Source: Acidiphilium sp. C61
Lineage (GTDB): Bacteria; Pseudomonadota; Alphaproteobacteria; Acetobacterales; Acetobacteraceae
Assembly (NCBI RefSeq): GCF_902712915.1
Contig: NZ_CACTIA010000005.1
Location: 310,001-374,000 of the forward strand
Length of the DNA: 64,000 bases
Direction: 5' to 3'
Shown here: piece after piece, positions 7,844 through 16,910 of the stretch
How positions within the stretch are numbered: the stretch's first letter is position 1
How the letters are laid out: each line of letters opens with the position of its first letter
Program-made: the position numbers and the translations under genes
The notes under the pieces: model-generated
Database searches by the model: none
Told to the model about the DNA's origin: nothing
What the model saw: only the letters and a program-made list of their open reading frames with translations

Positions 7844-10651
7844 ATGAATAATCAACTGATCCACGACGCGTTCATCCGAACGGCAGCCGCTTTCCCGGGT
7901 AATGTCGCAGTAACTTGCGGTGATGCCGCATGGACCTATGCCGAGCTGGAGCAGAAATCGCGCGAGATGGCGGCAGCTCTTGTCCGGCAAGGCATGGCCC
8001 CGGGAGATCGCGTTGCCATTCTCGCCGAGCGGCGGCCCGAGCTGGTCTGGACGGTACTGGGCGCGTTGCGGGCCGGTGTGGCATTTGTGATCATGGACTG
8101 GAGTTATCCGGCAAAAAGGCTGGAGACTTTTATCTCAACGTGCCGTCCCCGGCTGATTATTCCGGCCGGGGGGGATGAAGTCCGGGCTCTCGCCAAGGAT
8201 CTGGCGGAGGAACAGTCCGTGCAGATATTCGCGGCACAAACGGAGTCCGGCCACTCCGATGCCCAGTCCGAAGCCATCGCGCAGCCAGCGATCCGTCCGG
8301 ATACCGATATTGCCTATATGCTGTTCACGTCGGGCAGCACAGGAACGCCCAAGGGCATCGCGTGCAATCATGCGGCGCTCGTGCATTTCATTGGCTGGCA
8401 CACCAAGCAGTTCGGTCTTGCCGCCAGCGACACGTTTTCCATGCTTTCCGGGCTCTCCCATGACCCCGTGCTGCGCGATATTTTCACCCCGCTGTCGATT
8501 GGCGCAACGCTTGCGGTACCGCGCCAGTGCGAAATCACCGAACCCGGCCGACTGCGATCCTGGCTTGAGAAAAACCTGGTGACCGTGGCGCATCTCACAC
8601 CGCCGATGGGGCAGCTATTACTGGCAAGCGGGCCGAATGCGGTCACGCTGCCGAAGTTGCGCAGGATGTTCTGGGGTGGGGATCAGTTATCGCCAAAACT
8701 GCTCGAATCCGTCTCACGATTCGCTCCCAATGCGGAGCACGTGAATTTCTATGGGTGCAGCGAGACGCCCCAGGCCGTGAGCTTCTACCGGTTTCAACAC
8801 GACGAAGGCTGGACAAGCGTGCCGATCGGGGGGGGCGTTGAGGGGTTCAAGGTTCTTGTCATCGGGCCGGATCGGCAGCCCCGTTTCGACCGGGAGCCGG
8901 GAGAGATCGCGATCCAGTCACGATTCCTCAGCCTCGGTTACGTCCGCGATGGCGCGGTGATCGAGCCGCAGGACCGCGGCATCGACGAGATGACAGGCGA
9001 GGCGATTTATTACACCGGTGATCAGGGCCGTTATCTCCAGGACGGCAACGTGCTGATGATGGGCCGTGGAGATGATCAGATAAAGATACGCGGCTTCCGG
9101 GTCGAGCTTTCGGAGATCAGCGGCGCCCTGCAAGCCTGTCCTGGAGTTCAGATGGCGGTCGCCTTACCGTTCCGGGACGGGGACCGTGCCAGCATCGAGG
9201 CGTTCGTCGCGCATGACGATACCATCCGGCTGGATCAGGAAACGATCGCTTCGCGCCTCGCGCAAACGCTTCCCTCCTATATGATGCCTCGCAAGATCTG
9301 GCTGTTCGAAACCAAACTGCCCACGCTCCCGAACGGCAAGATCGATCGGGCAGCCTTGATCGACCACGTGCGAAAGGCCGGCATTGCGGAGACGAACGCA
9401 CAACGTCCAGCAGGCTCGGCGAAGGCAGAAACACTGCGCCGTCGCTGGCAGGAAATATTCGGCGCCGAGGAGGTCAGTGCTTCATCGACCTTCGCCGAAC
9501 TTGGCGGAGACAGCCTCTCTTATGTCGAAGCTTTTCTGGCGGCAGAAGAAATCGTGGGCGAACTTCCTGTCGATTGGCAGGAAAAGAGCATTGCGGAACT
9601 GTCGGCAAGAGGGAAGACATCCTCGCGCTGGTCGACATCGGTCGATAGTTTCATGGCCATTCGTGCCGTGGCAATCGTGCTCGTCGTCGCGTATCACTTT
9701 GGACTGACGCGGCTGGGAGATGGGGAAACCGGGGCGCTTTTTCTGGTTTCGGGCTATCTCTTCGGGCGGATGCAGTTACGGGAAATTTTCGCGGGAGGGG
9801 CAGCACGTCGAATCCTGACCTCGATCAAGAACATTCTGCTCCCGACAATCGGCTTCACCCTCATCGCCACGATCGCCAGCTTCTGGCAAGGCCATCCTCC
9901 CCCGCCAAGCTTGTTCATGCTCGGCACCGACTTGGTGAATTACCCTGCGTTGATCGCTCGCCACATGCCTGTTTTCCGGCATGTAATCCTGTTCTGGTAC
10001 GTCGATGCGTTAATCCAGAATCTTCTCATCATCTATATCCTCCTCCAACTGGCTCCTGCGCGCTGGAAGACCGCCCAATCCCTACAGCCTTTCACGCTTG
10101 CGCTGCTTGGACTTGGCATGGTGGTCAAATTCGGACTGCCCGTGCTGATACAGCCCGATTTTCTAACCCATGGCGCGCCAGAATTGTCGCTCGCCCAGAT
10201 CTCCCCAATCGGAAATTTTGCAACCTTTGTTCTCGGCATTCTCGTCGCCAATGCGCGCAGCCAGGGACAGAAGGTCAGCGCCATGATCGCCACTTTCGTC
10301 TTTGCCCTGCTGGATGGCCCTACCTATGGCTGGCTGAATGCGATCCCGCTTTTTCTCGCGGTATTGTTGATCTTTTACATCCCGCGGATCCGACTGCCCA
10401 AAGCTGGCTCAAGCATAATACTCGCGCTGTCTGGCGCGTCGCTATTCATCTATCTTGGTCACGTGTATGTGGGCTTCTTTGTCGGCAAGCTATTTCATGC
10501 TTCGGCGATCGCGAAATGCGTTCTGGCACTCCTTGGCGGGGTTGGAATGCATTGGATGTGGGAGCGACGTTCCCTGAGGTGGATCACCCGCCAGAGCAGA
10601 CAAACAGCTCAAGAGTTCAATATCGAGCCCGATCCCTTCGGCGGGAATTGA
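7844..10651 (+). CDS. Adenylation domain - peptidyl carrier protein - membrane O-acyltransferase fusion
   Basis: The 935-residue protein has three parts. Residues 10-520 are an NRPS-type adenylation domain: YMLFTSGSTGTPKG (A3), YYTGDQGRYL (A7), KIRGFRVEL (A8) and NGKIDR (A10). Residues 530-590 are a carrier protein with GGDSL, whose Ser557 is the phosphopantetheine site. From about 600 to the end is a polytopic acyltransferase-3 (OafA-like) domain, with its conserved His618 in YHFG and FLVSGYLFG. The architecture predicts that an amino acid or related acid is adenylated, loaded on the carrier and transferred at the membrane to a polysaccharide or lipid, comparable in logic to DltA/DltC/DltB but with a different acyltransferase. 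There is no condensation or thioesterase domain. A TTG start 15 bases upstream is possible; ATG 7844 has GAAAAG 7 bases ahead. The substrate is unknown. Confidence 0.85.
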   Translation: MNNQLIHDAFIRTAAAFPGNVAVTCGDAAWTYAELEQKSREMAAALVRQGMAPGDRVAILAERRPELVWTVLGALRAGVAFVIMDWSYPAKRLETFISTCRPRLIIPAGGDEVRALAKDLAEEQSVQIFAAQTESGHSDAQSEAIAQPAIRPDTDIAYMLFTSGSTGTPKGIACNHAALVHFIGWHTKQFGLAASDTFSMLSGLSHDPVLRDIFTPLSIGATLAVPRQCEITEPGRLRSWLEKNLVTVAHLTPPMGQLLLASGPNAVTLPKLRRMFWGGDQLSPKLLESVSRFAPNAEHVNFYGCSETPQAVSFYRFQHDEGWTSVPIGGGVEGFKVLVIGPDRQPRFDREPGEIAIQSRFLSLGYVRDGAVIEPQDRGIDEMTGEAIYYTGDQGRYLQDGNVLMMGRGDDQIKIRGFRVELSEISGALQACPGVQMAVALPFRDGDRASIEAFVAHDDTIRLDQETIASRLAQTLPSYMMPRKIWLFETKLPTLPNGKIDRAALIDHVRKAGIAETNAQRPAGSAKAETLRRRWQEIFGAEEVSASSTFAELGGDSLSYVEAFLAAEEIVGELPVDWQEKSIAELSARGKTSSRWSTSVDSFMAIRAVAIVLVVAYHFGLTRLGDGETGALFLVSGYLFGRMQLREIFAGGAARRILTSIKNILLPTIGFTLIATIASFWQGHPPPPSLFMLGTDLVNYPALIARHMPVFRHVILFWYVDALIQNLLIIYILLQLAPARWKTAQSLQPFTLALLGLGMVVKFGLPVLIQPDFLTHGAPELSLAQISPIGNFATFVLGILVANARSQGQKVSAMIATFVFALLDGPTYGWLNAIPLFLAVLLIFYIPRIRLPKAGSSIILALSGASLFIYLGHVYVGFFVGKLFHASAIAKCVLALLGGVGMHWMWERRSLRWITRQSRQTAQEFNIEPDPFGGN

Positions 10652-10700
10652 GGTGTTCGTGATGTTCCCAAGCCTGGACCAAAGGGGTTGTTTTTGGTCT

Positions 10701-10806
10701 TAGAGCCAGCTCTGATCCATCTGGATCCGATATCGTGCTCTGTCTTGTTGTTTGTCTGAGCATCTTTATCCGATCAGATGATCCCATCTGATCGGATCAT
10801 GTTCCA
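10701..10806 (+). repeat. Dispersed two-hairpin palindromic repeat, copy B
   Basis: The first palindrome is built on GAGC...GATCC/GGATC...GCTC (10701-10741). A spacer and the conserved GAGCATCTTTA follow, then the perfect inverted repeat TCCGATCAGATG (10769-10780) and CATCTGATCGGA (10785-10796). It lies just after the adenylation-acyltransferase gene and is in the opposite orientation to copy A, so the pair brackets that gene. Confidence 0.8.
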
Positions 10807-10858
10807 GAATTTGCCTGGCGATGCGAATGAGCCGAGACATGCACGACCTGGAGCATCA

Positions 10859-11770
10859 TTATTTAATCTGGTTAATTCTTCGCGGATCGGAGCTTCCAGT
10901 CAAAATATGCCAAAGGCCGATCCAATTACCTTTGGCACGACCACGGCGATCTATGAATGGCTCTTCCCATATAAGACGCATATGATTGGCAATAATATTC
11001 TTTAGAACTAAAATTAAGGCCTTTTTCCACCGCATTGTTCCCTTTTTGAATAGATAGAGCGGATTGACGACTTGTGCATAACCGAGTTTTGCGCCTGGGG
11101 TACGTCCTTTGTTCACACCACGATGAACGCCTTGAAACGTATCCGCTGACACAATTCTGCCCTTGACTAGCAATTGACCGGCAAAATCGACATCCTCCTG
11201 CCATCCATAAAGTGGCAAGGTCTCGTCGAAACGGATGGCACCAACTGCCTTGGCGCGCAATGCCATGTTGCAGCCGTACAGGGAGTCAATATCGCGTATA
11301 TTTTCAGGCGGATTTGAAATGCTCTGGTTGTTCACGATGTCGACAGATACATCATACTCAATCCCACCTTTTTTTACGCCGTCAGCCAAAACAAGTCCTG
11401 TAGACGCCACGATTTCCGGATATTTTTCAAATATCTTTACAATTTCAGCAATCGAATTTCTGGCCGGAATAAAATCATCATCATAAAATACAATAACATC
11501 ACAGTTGTTTATAACGGACTCAAGACCTCGGTTGCGCTGTGCCGTTAGTCCACGCGGACCTTTTATGATTTCTACTGCAGAAGGTATACCGTCTGGTATG
11601 TCATCATTCTTTTCGACCGATAGTATGACTTTCCAGGGCGGCAGGGTTTGTGAAAAAAGATGGGGTAACAACTGTTCTATTTCGTTCCGCCTTCCAATGG
11701 AGGCGATGATTATCGCAACTTTCCATTCATCAAAAATTTTTTCAATTTTATGATTTTGCTCAGTCATCAT
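10859..11770 (-). CDS. Glycosyltransferase, GT2 family
   Basis: The protein is about 303 aa with a GT-A fold: VAIIIASIGRRNEIEQLLPHL, GLTAQRNRGLE, and the metal-binding FYDDDFIPA (DXD), followed by LPLYGWQEDVDFAGQL, which fits the acceptor-site ED motif. GT2 enzymes use nucleotide-diphospho-sugars. A TTG at 11773 and ATGs at 11770 and 11767 are all in frame; GAGG lies just upstream, and either ATG is acceptable. The gene is clearly more AT-rich than its neighbours, which suggests recent acquisition. It stands alone on the minus strand, facing the preceding gene across repeat copy B. Confidence 0.85.
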   Translation of the reverse strand: MMTEQNHKIEKIFDEWKVAIIIASIGRRNEIEQLLPHLFSQTLPPWKVILSVEKNDDIPDGIPSAVEIIKGPRGLTAQRNRGLESVINNCDVIVFYDDDFIPARNSIAEIVKIFEKYPEIVASTGLVLADGVKKGGIEYDVSVDIVNNQSISNPPENIRDIDSLYGCNMALRAKAVGAIRFDETLPLYGWQEDVDFAGQLLVKGRIVSADTFQGVHRGVNKGRTPGAKLGYAQVVNPLYLFKKGTMRWKKALILVLKNIIANHMRLIWEEPFIDRRGRAKGNWIGLWHILTGSSDPRRINQIK

Positions 11771-11993
11771 CAAGCCTCAGCGAAACAATAGGTGTTTAAG
11801 ACAAAGTTTTTATAAAATAAAAAGCCAATATCATCAATATTTTTAATTAAAAAACGCATATTTAAAAATAACATGTCATGTTGGGATATCCACGATCTCC
11901 ACCTTGGCACGAGAGATATTGGCGATGAAATACAATTATTTCAATTGCTGCCAGGTTAAGCTGCGGCTTGGCTGTCATTATGAGAGCCGTCTC
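11771..11993. other. AT-rich intergenic gap
   Basis: This 223-base stretch lies between two minus-strand genes. It is AT-rich near 11800-11880 and probably holds the promoter of the GT2 gene. No gene or clear terminator was identified. Confidence 0.4.
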
Positions 11994-14354
11994 TCAACCG
12001 ACCGCTGTGGGGGACACACCGTAATTTTCTAGCAGGTAAACCTCGCTAATCGGGCGGGAAAACCAGTAGCCCTGACCATAGGGGCAACCGAGATCACGCA
12101 GCAAACCGGCCTGACTCTCAGTCTCGATACCTTCGGCAATCATGTCGATACCGATACGTTGCCCCATATTTATAACAGTCTCAAGGATCACACGGCCATT
12201 TGTGTGCAGGAATACGTCTTCCAGCAGTGCCTGGGCAATCTTGATACGATCGAATTTATATTCATGGATCGGCCGGAAGGATGAATAACCGGTTCCAAAA
12301 TCATCAAGTATGATTTCACAGCCTAGGGCGCGAATGCGGTCCAGCAGATCGAGGCTGTGACCGCTGACATCGAGCAGGCATGTTTCAGTAATTTCAAACG
12401 CAATTCGGCCTGGGCCTAGCCCATTCTGCTCCATCACTTCGGCGATCTTGTCGGGCAGGGTTTCATCGCGCAGTTGCCGTGGCGAAAGGTTGATCGTCAC
12501 CTGAAGGTCCTGTGTCAGCTGTGCCGCAGCCTGACACGCCATATCGATGACGTATTTGCCAATCATCCCGATGAGGCCGCTATCCTCGGCGATCGAGATG
12601 AATTCGCCAGGGCTGATGATGCCTCTTGCAGGATGGCGCCAACGTACGAGCGCCTCCATCGCCACAGGCGCCCCCGTGCGTAAATCCACAATCGGCTGAT
12701 ATTCAAGGAAAAGCTGGTTTCGTATCGCAGTATTTTTCAGATCGGCATGAATGGCGATCCGCCGGGTAATGGCGTCCTGTGTATCTGAGTTGAAGAAATT
12801 GAACCGGCCGCGCCCCTCGACCTTGGCCTGGTAGAGGGCGAGATCTGCACAATGGTGGATGCCTTCAGGGGTTCTTGCGTCGTTCGGCAGCATGGCGATC
12901 CCGACCGACACGCCAACGGTCATCGTCAAACTCCTGATCCGGAACGGCTGACCCAGATGCTCGACGATACGGGCTGCGATCGATGCAACCTCCGGGCGCT
13001 GCACACCGGGTACGATGATGGCGAATTCATCACCGCCGAGACGAAACACCATATCCCGACCGCGAACGCACCCGCAAAGACGTTCCGCCGCCGCGCGCAG
13101 AAGATTGTCGCCCACGGCGTGGCCAAAGCTGTCATTCACCGTCTTGAAGTAGTCGAGATCGACACATAAAAGAGCCGTCGGCATCTGTTCGGCTTCGTCG
13201 ATCGCCTGTGCGAGCGCAACTGCGAACATATCCCGATTGAACAGTGTTGTGAGCGGATCGTGACGGGCCAGATAGGTGACCCGCTCCCTAGAGCGATGCA
13301 GGTCGGTTATGTCGCGTCCGACGCCCCGATAACAGCCGAGTTCACCACTCTCCTTGAAGATTGGCTTTGCGGAGAGATCCCACCAGCGTAATTCCCCATC
13401 GAAAGGGATCGATACGATCATGTCGCGAAACGGCAGGTGCGATTCCAATTGCGCCATGAGTTTGTCGATCGCTTCGTCCCGATGCCGGAAGATCGAACCA
13501 TCACCGTCGAGAAGCAAATTACGGAGGTTGACCTGCATTGCCGAGGAACGACGCCTCGCAACCTCGCAAAAACGCTCAGATGGATTCACAATTGTCAGGC
13601 TATCGTCCAACTCGAACAGCCAGTCGCTGGCACCTTGCTGAAAATCGCGGAGAAGGATTTCGGTCTCCTCCTTAAGCCGGGCGATGCGTATAGCTCCCAC
13701 CTCTCGCTCGACCAGTTTCCGACTCAATTCGATAATGAGAATGAACGAGACGACGTCGTATGCAACCATGCCAACCAACGTCGCAATCTGCGTATGCGAT
13801 GCGGGCAGCAGAAGGGCTATCATTGAACCCGTGACGAGCGGTGTCCAGAACAGCAATGAGAAGGTGATTGGCCCTGCAAACACAGCAGTGGAAATCAGAC
13901 CAATCAAGATCGCGTAAATCTGGGCCATTTGCGCAGCATTGCTGTGCGGTAGAGTAGAAATGATTATACCGCCCCAACCTGCACCTATCGAAAATTGAAG
14001 AAAACCGTAAATTCTAAAGAAAAACTTAAGAAGCTCGATTTTCCGACGACTTCTAATCCAAAATTGACCAAGAAAAACCAACGTTGTGTAAAAAATACTT
14101 AATGCAATCACAAGAGCCAGAATCGGCTCATTGGCTGGGCTACCAATAAAACCGGAGGTAAAAGCGATCAGCGCAATCTCGCCCATTACAGCCATTTTCA
14201 TGCTGAGACGAGCGCGTGTGTCAATTTGCGAAATTTGAACAGTCGTCCGAAAGGATTCCGGCACTATTCTCGTCAAAAGGCGCGCAGAAAACAACGATTC
14301 AATAAAATTAAAAAAAATAAACAAATGAACAAAAAGACGGCGCCAGCGTCTCAT
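11994..14354 (-). CDS. Membrane-bound PAS-GGDEF-EAL cyclic-di-GMP enzyme
   Basis: The 786-residue protein has about six to seven hydrophobic helices in the first 230 residues (a MASE-like sensor), then a PAS domain (DWLFELDDSLTIVNPSERF to CYRGVGRDITDLHRS). The GGDEF domain has an intact RLGGDEF and a product-inhibition site RGRD five residues before it. The EAL domain retains MEALVRW, NLSPRQL, EITET, DDFGTGYSS, the catalytic-type Lys in DRIKIA, and EGIET. Both diguanylate cyclase and phosphodiesterase activities are therefore possible. The residue after KI is Ala where Asp is usual (KID). It is divergent from the FeeM-like gene and sits inside the EPS region, so it is a candidate controller of local polysaccharide synthesis. 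Confidence 0.92.
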   Translation of the reverse strand: MRRWRRLFVHLFIFFNFIESLFSARLLTRIVPESFRTTVQISQIDTRARLSMKMAVMGEIALIAFTSGFIGSPANEPILALVIALSIFYTTLVFLGQFWIRSRRKIELLKFFFRIYGFLQFSIGAGWGGIIISTLPHSNAAQMAQIYAILIGLISTAVFAGPITFSLLFWTPLVTGSMIALLLPASHTQIATLVGMVAYDVVSFILIIELSRKLVEREVGAIRIARLKEETEILLRDFQQGASDWLFELDDSLTIVNPSERFCEVARRRSSAMQVNLRNLLLDGDGSIFRHRDEAIDKLMAQLESHLPFRDMIVSIPFDGELRWWDLSAKPIFKESGELGCYRGVGRDITDLHRSRERVTYLARHDPLTTLFNRDMFAVALAQAIDEAEQMPTALLCVDLDYFKTVNDSFGHAVGDNLLRAAAERLCGCVRGRDMVFRLGGDEFAIIVPGVQRPEVASIAARIVEHLGQPFRIRSLTMTVGVSVGIAMLPNDARTPEGIHHCADLALYQAKVEGRGRFNFFNSDTQDAITRRIAIHADLKNTAIRNQLFLEYQPIVDLRTGAPVAMEALVRWRHPARGIISPGEFISIAEDSGLIGMIGKYVIDMACQAAAQLTQDLQVTINLSPRQLRDETLPDKIAEVMEQNGLGPGRIAFEITETCLLDVSGHSLDLLDRIRALGCEIILDDFGTGYSSFRPIHEYKFDRIKIAQALLEDVFLHTNGRVILETVINMGQRIGIDMIAEGIETESQAGLLRDLGCPYGQGYWFSRPISEVYLLENYGVSPTAVG

Positions 14355-14471
14355 TTAATTGGTATCCCAGTCAGACGTTGTAAAGTTTTTTACACTAAAA
14401 ATTGGAAAAATTGTATCATATAATATCTGCAGGTTTTGATGAACCATACCCTTCGATCCAGGAGATCCAAA
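14355..14471. promoter_or_regulatory. Divergent promoter gap between GGDEF-EAL and FeeM-like genes
   Basis: The gap is short and AT-rich. A TATAAT hexamer at 14419-14424 is a candidate -10 box for the plus-strand gene. TTGTAAA and TTTACA near 14379-14394 form an imperfect inverted repeat. This is a motif-level observation only. Confidence 0.35.
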
Positions 14472-15266
14472 ATGGATGGCTATATTTGCACCAGCAGCGA
14501 ACTGCAACGACGTGAAACCATACTCGCCATACCGGAAACCCAAGATACGACGGCACGCATAGCAGTAACTCCAGAATTGATGCGAGAGGCTGCTAAGGTA
14601 CGTTATGATGGTTATCTTTCTTACGGCTATATTGAGGCTCATCGGGACAAACTATTTACTGACGGCTATGACGCTGCAGCTAATAGCCGAACAGTCGTCA
14701 TATATCGTGATTACAGACCGGCCGCCACAATACGTGTGACTCTCCTTGATCTTGACGGCCGTTGGCCGAGTGCCGACAAAGTTCCTTCCATGGATATTTT
14801 TGGTGCAGAGATTTTGGCACTTGGAGAGACGGCGATGCGTGCAGGCCGCTCCGGCCGCATCGTCGAAATCAATCGCTTTGCCAGCGCCCCTAGCTTTGCA
14901 AATGATCGAACGCTTATAATTGCAGCCTTCCGAATGGTCGCGTATTTGAGGCTCTACTTTGATGCTGACCTGATGATAAATGCGGTCCGAACCCAACACA
15001 TGCCGATGTATCGGCGGTTGGGTTTCAAAAAAATCGAAGAGCCTAGACAGTATCCTAATTTGAATTTCTCCACTGGGCTGATGGCGATGTTTCCTGAGCA
15101 ATACGAAACGGCGCTCCAGAAAATTGGATTTCCGGACGGGGTATCTGTTTCCGACCCAATTTACACCAGATTGATCGCCGGTGAATCGGTGCCGGCCTTT
15201 TCTTCTTCTTGGTCTAACCCACGACCGCCTGAAGTTCCTAATGCTACCATAACCATCGGCGGCTAG
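14472..15266 (+). CDS. FeeM-like N-acyl amino acid synthase (GNAT fold)
   Basis: The 264-residue protein resembles the catalytic core of FeeM-type N-acyl amino acid synthases, relatives of acyl-homoserine lactone synthases. Supporting segments are AAKVRYDGYLSYGYI, RTVVIYRDYRPAATIRVTLLD, GRIVEINRFAS (the conserved E-x-x-R-type segment), and MPMYRRLGFKKIEEPRQYPN. The family joins an acyl chain, usually from acyl carrier protein, to an amino acid, giving membrane-active lipids or signals. ATG 14472 is preceded by AGGAG with 7-base spacing; alternative starts at 14436 (TTG) and 14439 (ATG) would add about 11-12 residues. It is divergent from the GGDEF-EAL gene. The substrate is not predictable. 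Confidence 0.75.
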   Translation: MDGYICTSSELQRRETILAIPETQDTTARIAVTPELMREAAKVRYDGYLSYGYIEAHRDKLFTDGYDAAANSRTVVIYRDYRPAATIRVTLLDLDGRWPSADKVPSMDIFGAEILALGETAMRAGRSGRIVEINRFASAPSFANDRTLIIAAFRMVAYLRLYFDADLMINAVRTQHMPMYRRLGFKKIEEPRQYPNLNFSTGLMAMFPEQYETALQKIGFPDGVSVSDPIYTRLIAGESVPAFSSSWSNPRPPEVPNATITIGG

Positions 15267-15278
15267 ATCGTCCATTAA

Positions 15279-15304
15279 AAGGGTGGAATCCCATTCCACC
15301 CTAA
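15279..15304. terminator. Hairpin terminator between convergent genes
   Basis: GGGTGGAAT (15281-15289), loop CCC, ATTCCACCC (15293-15301) is a perfect 9-bp stem flanked by short A/T runs on both sides. It follows the FeeM-like gene, and the stem could work for transcripts from either strand. Confidence 0.55.
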
Positions 15305-15396
15305 TATGGTTAACATTAGATTAAACCCGATATAGTCGACTTGTTTGAATTATACAACTCATAATAGAATTAATCGCGTCACGCGCGAAATCATTC

Positions 15397-16254
15397 CTAA
15401 CTTACATCCGGCGCGGGCACGCGAACCAGGGGATAGAGGGCCGCCCGCAGCCGGTGGCCGAGCATTCGGAACACAATCATGGCCGTCACAAGGAACGCAA
15501 ATTGCGACAGAGACAGGAAACCGGCACGATAGCAGAACAGACGGAACCTCAGCTCGCTACGCACGTAGCCGAAACCGCCGAGATGCGTATAGGCCGCCTT
15601 GTTTTTTCGTACGTCAAGAAGAGCCTTGGGCAAGGCATGAAAATGTGCGCCAGCCAGAACAAGCCGGACATAGAGGTCATAATCCTCCATCCTGCTATAC
15701 TCGGCCCGGTATCCATCCACCTCGAGGAGCCGTGACCTGCGAACCACCGTCGCCGGGTGCACCAAAACGTTCCGCCACCGCAATACGGCAGCAATATTGT
15801 CGTGATCGACCGGCGAAGATTTGAGGAAACGCCGCCCCGAAATCTCGTCAAACTCACTGCACCAGGCGGACAGCACATCTGTCTCGGGATGAGCCTCAAG
15901 ATAGTGGCGTTGAAGTGCAACGCGATCAGGCCGGCAGATATTGTCGCTGTCCAACCGCATCACCCATTCGCCGGAGCAATGCGGAATGCCCGCGTTAAGC
16001 GCACCGACACGGCCGACATTGCGATCGAGACGGATGACACGAACATCCGTAATTCTTCCATCCCCGGCAAAGTCGCGAAGAACACGGTCCTGATTGTCGT
16101 CAATAGGCCCGTCCACAACGATCACGAGTTGTTCGGGGGGCGAGGACTGGCCGAACAGGCTTGCGAGCGAATCGCGCAGGGAAACTGAATTGTCGCCAGC
16201 GCTGGTCGTCATCAGCACCGAAATGCCGGCGCCGCGGGAAGGAAGTGCCGTCAC
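15397..16254 (-). CDS. Glycosyltransferase, GT2 family
   Basis: The 285-residue enzyme has the GT-A core: ISVLMTTSAGDNSVSLRDSL, VVDGPIDDNQDRVL, NVGRVGALNAGI and the DXD-type RLDSDNICRPDR, followed by SRMEDYDLYVRL as the acceptor-site ED motif. The start overlaps the stop of the sugar-phosphate transferase gene by four bases (16251-16254), so the two form an operon. Context suggests it adds an early sugar to the undecaprenyl-linked unit made by its partner. A hydrophobic C-terminal segment near FLSLSQFAFLVTAMIVFRML may attach it to the membrane. Confidence 0.88.
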   Translation of the reverse strand: MTALPSRGAGISVLMTTSAGDNSVSLRDSLASLFGQSSPPEQLVIVVDGPIDDNQDRVLRDFAGDGRITDVRVIRLDRNVGRVGALNAGIPHCSGEWVMRLDSDNICRPDRVALQRHYLEAHPETDVLSAWCSEFDEISGRRFLKSSPVDHDNIAAVLRWRNVLVHPATVVRRSRLLEVDGYRAEYSRMEDYDLYVRLVLAGAHFHALPKALLDVRKNKAAYTHLGGFGYVRSELRFRLFCYRAGFLSLSQFAFLVTAMIVFRMLGHRLRAALYPLVRVPAPDVS

Positions 16255-16910
16255 TGTCCGCTACCCTCGACGACTGCACCGAACGTTTTGAAGAGTATGA
16301 CGATGTCACGAACAAAAGACCGGCTCCGAACGTAAGCAACATCAAGACTGACCCGCGCCTCATACGTCAGCGCGTTGCGGCCCATGACCTGCCAGGGGCC
16401 GGTCAGCCCGGGCCTGACCGAAAGACAGGTATCGGCGGCATCGCGATAATGGGCGTTGATTTCAGCCTGAGTCACCGGGCGCGGTCCAACAAGACTCATC
16501 TCGCCGCGGAGCACGTTCCAAAGCTGCGGCAATTCATCGAGGCTCAGCGCGCGAAGCACGCGGCCAATGCCGGTAATCCGCGGATCGTGCATGAGTTTGT
16601 GGGCGCCCTGCCATTCGTGTTTCGCCTCGGGATGCAGTTCGAGATACTCCGCGAGACAATGGTCGGCGCCCATCATCATCGTCCTGAACTTGAAGCAGGG
16701 AAACGGGACACCGTTCCGACCAACACGCCAATGAGCGAAAAACACTGGTCCGCCATCCAGCGCGACCAGAGAGGCGATGAGTGCGAAAATCGGTGAAGCA
16801 AACACAAGCAGAAGAGTGGCGGCCATGATGTCAGACACGCGTTTGGCACGGTCACCCAGCGAAACGTGAGCACGATAGCGCAGGGCGGGCAGAGCTTGAT
16901 AGCCGAGCAT
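16251..16910 (-). CDS. Undecaprenyl-phosphate sugar-1-phosphate transferase (WcaJ/WbaP C-terminal type)
   Basis: The 219-residue protein matches the bacterial sugar transferase family: one N-terminal hydrophobic helix (VSDIMAATLLLVFASPIFAL), HWRVGRNGVPFPCFKFRTM, LRALSLDELPQLWNVLRGE, MSLVGPRPVT and VRPGLTGPWQV. These enzymes move a sugar-1-phosphate onto undecaprenyl phosphate, the first step of EPS repeat-unit assembly. It is the short form without the extra N-terminal membrane bundle. ATG 16910 has GGGAG about 9 bases upstream; a TTG at 16928 would add six residues. Confidence 0.9.
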   Translation of the reverse strand: MLGYQALPALRYRAHVSLGDRAKRVSDIMAATLLLVFASPIFALIASLVALDGGPVFFAHWRVGRNGVPFPCFKFRTMMMGADHCLAEYLELHPEAKHEWQGAHKLMHDPRITGIGRVLRALSLDELPQLWNVLRGEMSLVGPRPVTQAEINAHYRDAADTCLSVRPGLTGPWQVMGRNALTYEARVSLDVAYVRSRSFVRDIVILFKTFGAVVEGSGQ

